DNA of 64,000 bases from Lysobacter soli (GTDB lineage: Bacteria; Pseudomonadota; Gammaproteobacteria; Xanthomonadales; Xanthomonadaceae): assembly GCF_003382285.1 (NCBI RefSeq), contig NZ_QTJR01000001.1, forward strand, positions 186,001-250,000, given 5' to 3'. Below the pieces are notes generated by a model. The model searched no databases. It was not told where the DNA came from and saw only the letters and a list, made by a program, of their open reading frames with translations. How positions within the stretch are numbered: position 1 is the first letter of the stretch; each line of letters opens with the position of its first letter. Shown in pieces: positions 54,953-64,000 of this stretch. The position numbers were made by a program, and so were the translations under genes.

Positions 54953-55891
54953 CTAGACCTGCGGCACGCCGCGCGAACGTCCGACTTCCGATCGCGGGGG
55001 CGCACCGAACAGGCGCTTGTATTCGCGGCTGAACTGCGACGGGCTTTCGTAGCCGACATGGCGCGCGGCCGACAGCGCTTCCATGCCGCCGGCCATCATC
55101 AGCCGACGCGCTTCGTGCAGGCGCAGGTGTTTCTGGAACTGCAGCGGCGACATGGTCGTCACCGCCTTGAACTGGTGGTGGAACGAGGACGTGCTCATGT
55201 GCACGGTGCGCGCGAGCTCGTCGATGCTCAGCGGCTGCAGGTAGTCCTCGCGCAGTCGCGCGACGGCGCGCGCGATGCGGCTGGAGCGCGTGTCCTTCGT
55301 CGCCAGCGCGCGCAGGCGATGGCCGAGTTCTCCCGTCAGGACGCGATAGAGGATCTCGCGTCGCGCCATCGCGCCGAGCACCGGCAGGTCATCCGGCGTA
55401 TCGAGCAGGCGCATCAGGCGAAGCACGGCGTCCATCAGCGGTGCGTTGACGCGCGCGGCGTAGAGGCCAAGGTCGAGGCCCTGCGCGACGTCGGGTGACG
55501 CGGGCTGCGGCAGCCCGGACTGCGCGATGAGCGCGGCCACGTCGTCCGGGTCGATATCCAGGCGAAGGCAAAGGTATGGCTCGTCCGGCGTGGCCTCGAT
55601 CACCTGCCCCGTCACCGGCAGGGTCACCGACACGACCAGGTAGTTGAGCGGGTTGTAGACGTAGGTCTGGCCGGCGAGCGTCGCCGTCTTGCTGCCCTGC
55701 GCCACGATCACCAGCCGCGGCTCGTACACGACCGGCGTGCAGGCGGTGGGACCGCTCAGGCGGACCAGGCTCAGCGGCGGGAACGCGGTCGCGTGGACGC
55801 CGTCGCCCGGTGTCGATCGGGCAATCCGCTGCGCGAGTTCCGGCAAGGCGGCGCAACCGGGGCGATCGTTCGGGGAATCGATGGAAGGCAT
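54953..55891 (-). CDS. AraC family transcriptional regulator
   Basis: 312 residues. N-terminal AraC_N cupin-like domain (~35-180; PRLVIVAQGSKTATLAGQTYVYNPLNYLVV begins it, quoted in part) and C-terminal two-helix-turn-helix DNA-binding domain (~200-300; SIDELARTVHMSTSSFHHQFKA, AARHVGYESPSQFSREYKRLFG in part). This is the subgroup close to YqhC-type regulators. It is divergently placed from the RND genes, so efflux control is likely. A CATAAT box (complement of 55933-55938) is a possible -10. Confidence 0.9.
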   Translation of the reverse strand: MPSIDSPNDRPGCAALPELAQRIARSTPGDGVHATAFPPLSLVRLSGPTACTPVVYEPRLVIVAQGSKTATLAGQTYVYNPLNYLVVSVTLPVTGQVIEATPDEPYLCLRLDIDPDDVAALIAQSGLPQPASPDVAQGLDLGLYAARVNAPLMDAVLRLMRLLDTPDDLPVLGAMARREILYRVLTGELGHRLRALATKDTRSSRIARAVARLREDYLQPLSIDELARTVHMSTSSFHHQFKAVTTMSPLQFQKHLRLHEARRLMMAGGMEALSAARHVGYESPSQFSREYKRLFGAPPRSEVGRSRGVPQV

Positions 55892-55950
55892 TGGAGTTCC
55901 GGGGAGTTGCAGCCGTTCCGGGAGGCGCTCGGATTATGACTTCCGGGCTA

Positions 55951-55975
55951 TGCCGAAGCTTGCCGATCGTGCCGG
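55951..55975. promoter_or_regulatory. TGCCGA direct repeats between araC-type and RND genes
   Basis: TGCCGA at 55951, TGCCGA at 55961 and TGCCGG at 55970, nearly one helical turn apart, just upstream of the CATAAT box of the regulator gene. Direct repeats are what AraC proteins bind, but the spacing is shorter than usual. A weak but plausible candidate site. Confidence 0.35.
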
Positions 55976-56174
55976 CTCGCGACGGATTTGCAGGATCGGG
56001 CAATGATCCAGCAGCAATGGACTATCGCATGCCTCCGCCCGGGACTACCGTACGCAGGACACGGAACGCCCCGCGCCGACCCGCCCTGCACGCCCGACCA
56101 CGCGCGGCCGCGGGGCCATCGGGTGTGCGGCCTTCCCTCCCCCGACGCTTCGCCCAGCACAGGCCGGCCACCCG

Positions 56175-59100
56175 ATGTGGATTGTCCAGTACGCCCTGAG
56201 CCGCCGATACACCATCGGCGTGCTCGCGATCCTGATCCTGCTGTTCGGCACGCTGGCCGCACGGCGCATGCCGACCGACATCCTCCCGGAAGTCGGCATC
56301 CCATCGGTCAACCTGGTCTGGACCTATAACGGCCTGCCCGCGGCCGACATGGCCGCCAAGCTCACCTCGTTCTCCGAGGTGGCGATCATGAACACCGTCG
56401 ACGACCTGAAGGAAGTCCGGTCCGACACGATCAACGGCGCCAGCATCGTGCGCATCGACTTCCAGCCGAACGTGAGCCTGGACCGCGCGCTCGGCCAGAT
56501 CACGTCGGTGTCGCAGACGATCCTGCGCCGCATGCCGCCGGGCACGTCGCCGCCGCTGGTGATCCGCAACAACGTCTCGTCCACGCCGGTGCTGATGCTG
56601 GTGCTGTCGTCGGACTCGCTCACCGAGGCGCAGCTGTACGACTACGCGCGCCTGCAGCTGCGCTCGCAGATCCAGACCATTCCCGGCATCCGCATGTCGC
56701 TGCCCTACGGTGGCGCGGCGCGGCAGATCATGGTCGACCTCAATCCCGCCGCGCTGCAGACCTACGGCCTGACGCCGGCCGACGTCACCGGCGCGCTGGA
56801 ACGCGGCAGCCCGACGCTTCCGTCCGGTTCCATCCGCGAGAACGCCCGCGAGATGCAGATCTCGCTCGATTCCAGCCCGGCGACGGCGGCCGACTTCCTC
56901 GACATCCCCGTCGCGTCGCGCAACGGCACGCTGGTGTACGTGCGCGACATCGCGTCCGTGCGCGACGGCGGCGCGCTGCAGACCAACGTCGCGCGCATGG
57001 ACGGTTCCAGCGCGGTCGCGGTGGCGCTGATCAAGCTCGGCAACGCCTCGGCGGTGGAACTGGTGCGTTCGGTGCGCGAGCGCCTGCCGGAAATCGAAGC
57101 CTCCGCGCCGCCAGGCACGCGCATCCAGCCGATCTTCGACCAGTCGGTGTTCGTCGACAACGCCATCGGTTCGATCCGCCACGAAGCGCTGCTGGTCGGC
57201 CTGCTCGTCGCGCTGGTCGTGCTGGTGTTCATCGGATCGTGGCGTTCGAGCCTGATCGTGCTCTCGGCCATTCCGCTGGCGCTGCTGGCGTCGGTCGCGA
57301 TGCTCAGCCTGCTGGGCTACACGTTCAACGTGATGACGCTGGGCGGCCTGGCGCTCGCCATCGGCATCCTGGTGGACAACGCGGTGGTGGACGTGGAGAA
57401 CACCAACCGCAACATCGCGCTCGGAAAGGACGTGCGCACCGCGATCCTCGACAGCGCGAAGGAAGTGGTGTTCCCGGAGATGGTCTCGACCATCGCCATT
57501 TGCATCGTGCTCACGCCGATCCTGCTGATGACGGGCCTGTCGGCGTGGGTGTTCACGCCGCTGGCGCTGGCGGTGATCTTCGCGATGCTGGCCTCGTTCC
57601 TGCTGTCGCGAACGCTGATCCCGGTGCTGTGCTACCTGCTGCTGCCGGCCGACATCCAGTCCCGCGCGAACCCGCGCTGGGCGCCGGAGAAGTTCCTGCT
57701 GAAGGTCAACCACGCGGTCGAACATCGCCTCGATGCGCTGCGCGACAAGCATCATGCGCTGCTGGTGAAGCTCGGCCACCACGGCGGCGTGCTCGCCATC
57801 GCCGCGTTGCTCGTCATCGCCCTGGGCGGCGTGTCGGCGGTGTCGCTGGGACGCGAGTACTTCCCGCACGTCGACGCAGGCCAGTTGCGCTTCCAGGTGC
57901 GCTTCCCGTCCGGCACGCGACTGGAGCAGACCGCCGCGCGCGTGACCGAGATCCAGCGTGAGATCCGCAAGATCGTGCCGCCCGACGAACTGCAGACGGT
58001 CTACGAGCAGATCGGCGTGCCCGACGCGGTGAACCTGTCGCTGGTCGACAGCGCGGTGGTGGGTTCGTTCGAAGCGGAGATCATGCTGCAGCTGAAGACG
58101 CCGCACGGTCCGAGCCACGAATACCTGTCGCGGATCCGCCATGCCATCGCCGAGAAATTCCCGGACGTGAAGATGTTCGAGCGCCCGCCGGACGCGACCA
58201 GCCGCACGCTGGCGGGCTCGGCCGCCGCGGCGTTCGAAGTGCGCATCATCGGCCGCGACAGCGCGGGCAACCTCGCGCTCGCACGCGAGATCGAGCAGCG
58301 CCTGCACCAGGTGCCGGGCGCGGTGGACGTCGCGCTGCGCCAGGTGCTCGACCTGCCCGAATACCAGGTGCACATCGACCGCACGCGTGCGGCGCAGCTG
58401 GGACTGGACGCGCAGCAGGCCAGCCGCGCGGTGCTCGCGGTGCTCGGTTCGGCCGGCACGGTGTCGCCGGTGTACTGGACCGATACCGTCAACGCGCTCG
58501 CCTACACCGTGCAGGTGCAGGCGCCGCCGGTGAACATGACCAGCATCGACGAACTGCTCAACGCGCCGCTGCGCATCGGCAGCGACGGGCAGGCGGTGTT
58601 GCTGCGGAACATCGCGACGGTCACGCCGCGGCAGGTTCCGGCGAGCCTTGCGCGCACGACGCTCGCGCCGACGATCAGCGTGCTGGCGAACGTGGAAGGC
58701 ACGGACCTCGGTTCGGTCCACGACGCGCTGACCGGCATCACCAAGCAGCTGGAGTCGCGCCTCAAGCCGGGCAACCGCATCGAGATCGTCGGCCAGGCCG
58801 GCGAGATGCAGAGCGCGTACGGCGAACTCGCCGCGGGTCTGCTGATGTCGGCCGCGCTCGTGTTCCTGGTGCTGGTGGTGAACTTCCAGTCGTGGATCCA
58901 GCCGCTGGTGGCGATGTCGGGCCTGCCGATCGCCATCGCCGGCGCAGCCATCGGCCTGTTCGTCACCGGCACGCCGCTGAGCGTGCCGGCGCTGATGGGC
59001 GTGATGATGGTGATCGGCGTATCGACCGCGAACTCGGTGCTGGTCACCAGCTTCGCGCGCGGACTGGTCGCCGACGGCCACGACCCCGAACTCGCCGCGT

Positions 59101-59384
59101 ACGAATCCGCCGCGGTGCGCCTGCGCCCGGTGCTGATGACGGCGAGCGCGATGGTGCTGGGCATCATCCCGATGGCGCTGGGCCTCGGCGAAGGCGGCGA
59201 GCAGAACGCGCCGCTCGGCCGCGCCGTCATCGGCGGCCTGCTGTTCGGCACGCCCGCCACGCTGATCCTCGTTCCGTCCATCCTTGCCGTGCTCGGCCGC
59301 CGCATGCCGGCTGCCGCGCGCCACGCCGCCCATCCCGACGACACCCCCGGCACCGCAGACGCCGAGGCAGGAGCCACGCCATGA
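56175..59384 (+). CDS. Efflux RND transporter permease subunit
   Basis: 1069 residues, 12-TM RND pump (MWIVQYALSRRYTIGVLAILILL starts TM1, quoted in part). Two periplasmic loops of ~300 residues flank the TM bundles. TM4 carries GILVDNAVVDVEN with Asp401 and Asn402, so one of the two acidic residues of AcrB-type pumps is replaced by Asn, as in several HAE relatives. Conserved GGLALAIGILVDN and VMMVIGVSTANSVLV motifs mark the two TM4/TM10 regions. The gene precedes its adaptor, the reverse of the acrAB order, and there is no outer-membrane factor gene here. Substrate unknown. Confidence 0.93.
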   Translation: MWIVQYALSRRYTIGVLAILILLFGTLAARRMPTDILPEVGIPSVNLVWTYNGLPAADMAAKLTSFSEVAIMNTVDDLKEVRSDTINGASIVRIDFQPNVSLDRALGQITSVSQTILRRMPPGTSPPLVIRNNVSSTPVLMLVLSSDSLTEAQLYDYARLQLRSQIQTIPGIRMSLPYGGAARQIMVDLNPAALQTYGLTPADVTGALERGSPTLPSGSIRENAREMQISLDSSPATAADFLDIPVASRNGTLVYVRDIASVRDGGALQTNVARMDGSSAVAVALIKLGNASAVELVRSVRERLPEIEASAPPGTRIQPIFDQSVFVDNAIGSIRHEALLVGLLVALVVLVFIGSWRSSLIVLSAIPLALLASVAMLSLLGYTFNVMTLGGLALAIGILVDNAVVDVENTNRNIALGKDVRTAILDSAKEVVFPEMVSTIAICIVLTPILLMTGLSAWVFTPLALAVIFAMLASFLLSRTLIPVLCYLLLPADIQSRANPRWAPEKFLLKVNHAVEHRLDALRDKHHALLVKLGHHGGVLAIAALLVIALGGVSAVSLGREYFPHVDAGQLRFQVRFPSGTRLEQTAARVTEIQREIRKIVPPDELQTVYEQIGVPDAVNLSLVDSAVVGSFEAEIMLQLKTPHGPSHEYLSRIRHAIAEKFPDVKMFERPPDATSRTLAGSAAAAFEVRIIGRDSAGNLALAREIEQRLHQVPGAVDVALRQVLDLPEYQVHIDRTRAAQLGLDAQQASRAVLAVLGSAGTVSPVYWTDTVNALAYTVQVQAPPVNMTSIDELLNAPLRIGSDGQAVLLRNIATVTPRQVPASLARTTLAPTISVLANVEGTDLGSVHDALTGITKQLESRLKPGNRIEIVGQAGEMQSAYGELAAGLLMSAALVFLVLVVNFQSWIQPLVAMSGLPIAIAGAAIGLFVTGTPLSVPALMGVMMVIGVSTANSVLVTSFARGLVADGHDPELAAYESAAVRLRPVLMTASAMVLGIIPMALGLGEGGEQNAPLGRAVIGGLLFGTPATLILVPSILAVLGRRMPAAARHAAHPDDTPGTADAEAGATP

Positions 59385-60520
59385 CGACCGCCCCCTCCCA
59401 CGCGCGCATCACCACGCGGGGCGCGACCTTCACCCTGACCGCGCTCTGGGTCGCGCTCGCGCTGTCCGGCTGCAACCGCAGCTCGGCCGAGCCCACGCCG
59501 TCGCAGGCGGTTCCCGACGTACTGACCGTGCAGGCAAAACCCGCCGACGCCGCGTTCGAACTGCGTCTGCCCGCGCGTGCGCTGGCCGGCGAATCGGCGC
59601 AGCTCTATCCGCGTGCGACCGGCTTCGTCAGCGAACGCCGCGTCGACCTCGGCGACAAGGTCGTCGCCGGCCAGGTGCTGGCGGTGATCTCCGCGCCGGA
59701 ATCCGACCAGGCCGTGCGCGAAGCCGCCGCCGTGCTCGCGCAGGCGAAGGCGGACCAGGAACTGGCGAAGGTCAACTACGACCGCGCGCAGGTGCTGATC
59801 GGTTCGGGCGCGATCTCGAAGGAGCTCTACAGCGACCGCAAGGCGAACTTCGACGTCGCCGTCGCCGCGCGTGGCGCCGCCGAGGCGCGCCTGGCGGCCG
59901 CGCGCGAGCGCCAGGGTTTCCAGACCGTGCGCGCGCCGTTCTCCGGCGTGGTGGTCGCGCGCAACGTCGAGCGTGGCGATCGCGTGGTCGGCGACGTCGC
60001 CAGCGCGCAGCCGATGTTCGAGGTGAACGCCCTCGATCCGCTGCGCGTGGTCGTCGACGTCCCGCAGAACGTGGCGCTGCAGATCCAGCCGGGCGTCGAA
60101 GGCGATGTCACCTTCCCCGAGCTGCCCGGCCAGACGTTCAAGGCGCAGGTCGTGCGCAGCGCGCAGGCGATCTCGCGCGATGCCGGCGTGATGCGCACCG
60201 AACTGCGCCTGCCCAATCCCGACAGCCGCATCCCCGCCGGCATGGTCGGCAGCGTCGCGCTGCACCTCACGCGCGCGGTGCCGGCGATCGTGGTGCCGGT
60301 ATCGACTGTCGTGCAGCGCGGCACGGTCGCGCAGGTGGCGACGGTCCAGGACGGCAAGCTCGCCTTCCACGACGTCACGCTCGGCCGCAACCTCGGCAAC
60401 GACATCGAAGTGCTGTCGGGCGTCGCGGCGAACGACACCGTCGTGCTCGCGCCGAACGCACTGCTCACCGACGGCAGCGCGGTCAACGCCAAACCGATGG
60501 CGCCGCCGAAGAAGCAGTAA
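59381..60520 (+). CDS. RND efflux periplasmic adaptor subunit (membrane fusion protein)
   Basis: 379 residues. ATG at 59381 overlaps the permease stop by 4 bp. Lipoprotein signal ends LALSGC; then barrel-sandwich/lipoyl half (LYPRATGFVSERRVDLGDKV), helical hairpin (~105-165), second half (TVRAPFSGVVVARNVERGDRV) and beta-barrel, with the membrane-proximal domain at the end. Partners with the permease and an outer-membrane factor encoded elsewhere. Confidence 0.93.
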   Translation: MTTAPSHARITTRGATFTLTALWVALALSGCNRSSAEPTPSQAVPDVLTVQAKPADAAFELRLPARALAGESAQLYPRATGFVSERRVDLGDKVVAGQVLAVISAPESDQAVREAAAVLAQAKADQELAKVNYDRAQVLIGSGAISKELYSDRKANFDVAVAARGAAEARLAAARERQGFQTVRAPFSGVVVARNVERGDRVVGDVASAQPMFEVNALDPLRVVVDVPQNVALQIQPGVEGDVTFPELPGQTFKAQVVRSAQAISRDAGVMRTELRLPNPDSRIPAGMVGSVALHLTRAVPAIVVPVSTVVQRGTVAQVATVQDGKLAFHDVTLGRNLGNDIEVLSGVAANDTVVLAPNALLTDGSAVNAKPMAPPKKQ

Positions 60521-60526
60521 TCGGGT

Positions 60527-61489
60527 TCAGGCCGGCGACTCGCCGGCCGCGTCCTTCTGCCGGCTCAGGTCGGCTTCGGCGCGCAGGAACACCGCGCCCA
60601 GCGCTTCGTCGCCATGCGTCGAGACCGCGCTGCCTACCCGCACCGCCAACCCGCTCTGCGAAGGTTCCGCCGCGGCGACGGCCAGCAGCGCGTCCAGGCG
60701 CGCTTCGCCCGCATCGCCCATCAGCACGGCGACGAACTCCGCGCTTTCGCTCACGCGGTTCACGCGATCGCCGGCGTCCAGGTCCATGCAGGCTTCGAAG
60801 CGCGATTCCAGCGCGGTCAACGCCTTGTCGACGGTGCGCTCGCCACTGCTTTCCACCGCCGCCGCATAGCGCTGCACTTCCAGGATGGCGATGCGGTAGT
60901 TCTCCTTCGCCTTCGCTTCAGGCTCAGGCTGCGGCGCGCGCGGCGGATCGAGCGCGGCGCGAACTTCGTCCTGGTAGCGGCGCGCATGCCCGTCCAGCAG
61001 CCCCATCGCGATGCGGCCCAGCGAATGCAGCCATTCGCGCTGCTCGCCGTCGAGCGTGCGCGGCTGGCGGTCGACGATGCACAACGTGCCGATCGCCTGC
61101 CCGTCGGCGGTCGTAAGCGGCATGCTCGCGTAGAAGCGGGCGCGCACCTCGCCGATCACGATCGGCAGGAACGCGAAGCGGGGATCGCGCGCGAGGTCGC
61201 TCACTTCCATCAGCTCGCCCGGCTGCAGGATCGCGTGCGCGCAGACCGCGACATTGCGCGGCGTTTCGTGCTCGGCCAGGCCGACGCGCGCCTTGAACCA
61301 CTGGCGTTCGCGATCGATCAGCGACAGCAGCGCGATCGGTGCGCCGCACAGGTGCGCGGCGGCGCGGACCAAGTCGTCGTAGACCGTCTCGGTGGGTGTG
61401 TCGACCACGTGGTAGCGGTCCAGCGCGTGCTGGCGCGCACGCTCGTCGGCTGGAAGAACGCGTTGGGGGATCCGGGCCAAGGGCCGCAC
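60527..61489 (-). CDS. GAF-domain protein with degenerate GGDEF-like C-terminus
   Basis: 320 residues, GTG start at 61487-61489. Residues ~25-165 are a GAF domain (YDDLVRAAAHLCGAPIALLSLIDRERQWF in part; FYASMPLTTADGQAIGTLCIVD), a typical sensory fold. Residues ~200-315 align in layout with a GGDEF domain: a D-x-R-like start, ~30 residues later VSESAEFVAVL where GG[DE]EF should be, and a closing FLRAEADLSRQK like the usual ALLRADxALYxAK. The signature is absent, so it should not make c-di-GMP. No membrane segment, so cytosolic. Ends 6 bp from the adaptor gene's stop, convergent. Confidence 0.8.
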   Translation of the reverse strand: MRPLARIPQRVLPADERARQHALDRYHVVDTPTETVYDDLVRAAAHLCGAPIALLSLIDRERQWFKARVGLAEHETPRNVAVCAHAILQPGELMEVSDLARDPRFAFLPIVIGEVRARFYASMPLTTADGQAIGTLCIVDRQPRTLDGEQREWLHSLGRIAMGLLDGHARRYQDEVRAALDPPRAPQPEPEAKAKENYRIAILEVQRYAAAVESSGERTVDKALTALESRFEACMDLDAGDRVNRVSESAEFVAVLMGDAGEARLDALLAVAAAEPSQSGLAVRVGSAVSTHGDEALGAVFLRAEADLSRQKDAAGESPA

Positions 61490-61567
61490 TTCATGCTGCG
61501 GAGGCTCGAACGTTGCCGCAGCGAAGGTCCAGACGGCGTCAACGCGACGCCGCCCGGGCCATGCCGT

Positions 61568-64000
61568 TCAGCGCAGCGCCACCCGCACGCGTGCGCCGGC
61601 GCGCCCGATGCGCAGTTCGCCGTCGCGCCACTGCACCGGCTTGCCGTCGATGGTGGTCGCGCCGGGCGCGGTGTCGTGCGGCCAGGTGAACACGATGCCG
61701 CCCGGCGGCAGCCGGGTGTCCGGCGCGATGTCGAGCATCAACGCCCCGTCGGACTCACGCAGCCGGTAGCCCACCGGACCGTACTGCATGCGCAGGTTCG
61801 CCACGCTGACGCCCTCGCCCGCCAGCCAGTCCGCGGGAATCCCGGCGGCGACGACGAGCGTGTCATCCAGGTCGCGCGAATACGCGAACAGGTCCAGCGC
61901 CGAACGCACGTAGTCCGACCCGACCCACGCATGCGGCAGGTCGCCGACGAAGAACGGCTTGCGCGGCGTGCGCGAGACGACTTCGGCCCACTGGTTCCAC
62001 GCACGCGGCTGCTGGTCGGCGAAGAAGAAATCCAGCGCCTCATGCGCGCGATCGCGCCAGCCAAGCCGCACGAACGTGCCGATCGTGCGCAGCTCGTACG
62101 GCGTGTAATCCTTCCATTCGCGCGTGCCGTCGCGACGCGCCACGAACTCGCGCCAGTAGCGTTCGAACGTGTTGGTGAGCAGGTCCTGCGGAAGACGACC
62201 CTGCTCGCCGCCCGGCGCGAGCGCGATCGTGGTCGAGGTCGCATCGAAATCGCCCAGTTCCGCCGCGCCCGGCAGGAAGTCGATGCCGTGCTGCTGCGTC
62301 GCGCTGCGCAGCGACGCGTACAGGTCATCGCGGAATTGATCGCGTGAGGCGGCGAAGCGTTTCGCGTCGGCGTCCTTGCCGAGCCACTGCGCGATCTCGA
62401 CCGCATCCTTGTAGCCGCGCAGCGCCCAGAAGTTGTCCCAGTACGAATGCATCGGCTTGGCCGAATAGCCTTCGTGGCTGATCGACGCCGGCATCATTCC
62501 GTAGAACGCGGGATTGCGCGCGCGGTTGGCCTCGGTGCGCTCGGACAGTCGGAGCTTCTCCATGTAGTCGAACGCGCCGACCACGTGCGGCCACATCGCC
62601 TGCAGCATCGCGCGATCGCGGTTGAAGCGGTACACCTCGGCGATGGTGAAGATCAGCTCGCCATGGCTGTCGTTCTCCGGCACCGGATCGCTGCCGCGGT
62701 CGTCCACGCAGCACGGCACCTTGCCGTTGTCGAACTGGTACGGCGCATACCAGCGCAGGAATTCGGCCGCGACGTCCTCGCGCCCCATGCGCAGCAGGCC
62801 CTCGCCGATCATCGCGCCGTCGCGGATCCACGCGCGCGAATACGAGCGCGTGCCCGGCTGCAAACGCGGACCGATGCGGCTGATCAGCATGTGCGCGAGC
62901 GCGGTGCGCAGCGTATCGACGACGTGCTGGCCTTGCTGGGGAACCTGTATCCGCACGCGGTCGAGCTTGCTGCGCCAGAGGGCGGCGGTGGCGTCCTGCG
63001 CCTTCGCGGCGTCGATGGCTTTCGCAGGCGTCACATCGCGACCGGTGAGACGCACGCTCCAGTCGAATTCCCGCGACTGCCCGGGCGCGAGTTCGACCGC
63101 ATACAGCAGCGCGCCCGATGCCAGCCCGGTCGCGTCCGCGACCTGATTCTCCACGGCACCGAACGCCTTGCGTTCGCAGCCCTTCGAACAGAACGACGCC
63201 CAGTCCGCACGCGCGAGCCGCTGCACCACTTCCCCTTCGTCGAAGCGGCTGACGAACGCGGAATCGGCGGCCTTGCCCGTTTGCACCGGGAAACGGCCGG
63301 CAACGGTGATGGTGTCGGCGCTCGCGCTGATCGAACGGATCTCGCTGACGCCACCTACCGTGCTGAGGAACTGCGTCGGCGGATTCACCTGCATCGGCCG
63401 CGCCGCCAGCGCGAAGACATATCGGCGCGGGCGATCGCTCGTGTTGCGAAGCACGTAGCGCGCGGTGAGATGCGAATCGTCGCGCGTGCCGTGCGCGAAG
63501 GCGGTGGTTTCGAGCGCGAAGTCCGCGTGCTGCCAATGCACCGACGGGATCGGCAGGTAGCCATCCTGCAGCGACTGCGTGGTCTTCACGTCGGCCCATG
63601 TCACAAGCTTGCCGCCGCTCACCACGAACGGTTCGATGCTGAAGCCGCCCTTGCCGGTTTCGATGGCGCCGTCTTCGCCGATCAGTCCCTGCTCGATGCC
63701 GCCGTCGAGACCGAGGATCGTCCAGTACGGCTGTTCGCCGAAGAAGCCCCGCGGCCAACGGCCACGCGGCGCGTCCTTCGCAACGGAGCGGACGAAATCG
63801 TTGGGCGTCGCCGCGAACGCCAGCGGCATCACCTGCAAGCGCGAAAGCGCGATGCGGCCTGCCGGCGCTTTCAGCAGCGTCAGGCGGACGAAGCGCGCTT
63901 CGGATTCGGGCAGCGCGATGTGATCGCGCCCGCCGTCGGCTCCGCGCACCTCGCGCACAGTGCGCCAGGTAGCGCCGTCGTCCGAAAACTCGATTCGGTA
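61568..64000 (-). CDS. Discoidin-domain, six-hairpin-glycosidase-like protein, 5' end outside window
   Basis: Open at the right edge: 810 residues are visible and translation continues beyond 64000, so no start is given. The visible N-terminal part is a F5/8-type C (discoidin) beta sandwich (YRIEFSDDGATW, ARFVRLTLLKA), then a beta domain, then an (alpha/alpha)6-type toroid with YSRAWIRDGAMIGEGLLR, NDSHGELIFTIAEVYR, YWDNFWALRGY and DLPHAWVGSDYVRSA. The C-terminus is a small beta domain. This arrangement is seen in large glycan-degrading enzymes of the six-hairpin glycosidase superfamily, but the exact GH family and catalytic acids cannot be fixed from here. Likely secreted; the signal lies outside the window. 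Confidence 0.8.
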   Translation of the reverse strand, partial: YRIEFSDDGATWRTVREVRGADGGRDHIALPESEARFVRLTLLKAPAGRIALSRLQVMPLAFAATPNDFVRSVAKDAPRGRWPRGFFGEQPYWTILGLDGGIEQGLIGEDGAIETGKGGFSIEPFVVSGGKLVTWADVKTTQSLQDGYLPIPSVHWQHADFALETTAFAHGTRDDSHLTARYVLRNTSDRPRRYVFALAARPMQVNPPTQFLSTVGGVSEIRSISASADTITVAGRFPVQTGKAADSAFVSRFDEGEVVQRLARADWASFCSKGCERKAFGAVENQVADATGLASGALLYAVELAPGQSREFDWSVRLTGRDVTPAKAIDAAKAQDATAALWRSKLDRVRIQVPQQGQHVVDTLRTALAHMLISRIGPRLQPGTRSYSRAWIRDGAMIGEGLLRMGREDVAAEFLRWYAPYQFDNGKVPCCVDDRGSDPVPENDSHGELIFTIAEVYRFNRDRAMLQAMWPHVVGAFDYMEKLRLSERTEANRARNPAFYGMMPASISHEGYSAKPMHSYWDNFWALRGYKDAVEIAQWLGKDADAKRFAASRDQFRDDLYASLRSATQQHGIDFLPGAAELGDFDATSTTIALAPGGEQGRLPQDLLTNTFERYWREFVARRDGTREWKDYTPYELRTIGTFVRLGWRDRAHEALDFFFADQQPRAWNQWAEVVSRTPRKPFFVGDLPHAWVGSDYVRSALDLFAYSRDLDDTLVVAAGIPADWLAGEGVSVANLRMQYGPVGYRLRESDGALMLDIAPDTRLPPGGIVFTWPHDTAPGATTIDGKPVQWRDGELRIGRAGARVRVALR

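Noticed and set aside
56022-59333. 1103-codon minus-strand ORF opposite the RND permease
   Set aside because: Composition artefact (His/Arg/Gln-rich); it would run through a clear RND permease gene.

Overview
The window is a contiguous stretch of high-GC chromosome from a gammaproteobacterium. Gene content and style point to the Xanthomonadaceae, most likely a Lysobacter-like genus. Indicators are a smc-zipA-ligA-epmA run, a YtrA-type GntR/ABC operon, paired DUF3011 secreted proteins, an LCMT-like methyltransferase beside sucA-sucB-lpdA, and families of short GTCATyCC and CCTTCTCCC intergenic hairpins. The species call is an inference from memory of gene order; no search was run. Both ends cut through genes: a UDP-glucose dehydrogenase on the left and a large discoidin/glycosidase-like protein on the right. 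I saw no rRNA, tRNA, IS element, prophage or CRISPR.

Layout. 1-3072: ugd (partial) and two secreted FKBP-type prolyl isomerases, all minus strand. 3409-8684: an envelope-oriented plus-strand block. It begins with a promoter overlapped by a near-perfect operator palindrome, then a small secreted protein, a GntR/YtrA repressor, an ABC ATPase and a permease (the last three overlap by 4 bp), followed by an SGNH esterase, a beta-repeat secreted protein and a DUF2884-like lipoprotein. 8887-14827: fumC, purB, two VOC proteins, a RoxA-type 50S L16 hydroxylase and a GNAT protein with an extra C-terminal domain; the last four are translationally coupled. 15084-20830: the 2-oxoglutarate dehydrogenase operon sucA-sucB-lpdA. 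20921-26193: small metabolic and regulatory genes (methyltransferase, LOG-type phosphoribohydrolase, GIY-YIG protein flanked by repeats, AcuI/YhdH-type reductase, PilH-like receiver, CbpA-like DnaJ protein, peroxiredoxin). 26234-33788: an alpha-2-macroglobulin lipoprotein and PBP1C, a periplasmic repair/defence pair. 33935-42712: GT9 glycosyltransferase, MOSC protein, gyrA, mtnA, two DUF3011 proteins and epmA. 42717-49680: ligA, zipA, smc. 49924-54751: MscS-type channel, a UgpC/MalK-type ATPase and glk-pgl, with a LacI-family operator between ugpC and glk. 54953-60520: an AraC regulator divergent from an RND permease-adaptor pair. 60527-64000: a GAF protein with a decayed GGDEF-like tail and the partial glycosidase-like gene.

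How they work together. Most of the window is housekeeping: TCA cycle (fumC, sucAB-lpdA), purines (purB), methionine salvage (mtnA), translation factor modification (roxA, epmA), chromosome maintenance (gyrA, smc, ligA), division (zipA) and sugar entry (ugpC, glk, pgl). The less explained parts are the autoregulated GntR/ABC operon and its secreted companions, the DUF3011 pair, the degenerate GAF-GGDEF protein and the GNAT fusion. Start codons were often revised from the longest ORF using signal peptides, Shine-Dalgarno spacing, 4-bp overlaps and family length. Long ORFs antisense to smc, the macroglobulin, gyrA and the RND permease are composition artefacts and are left out.
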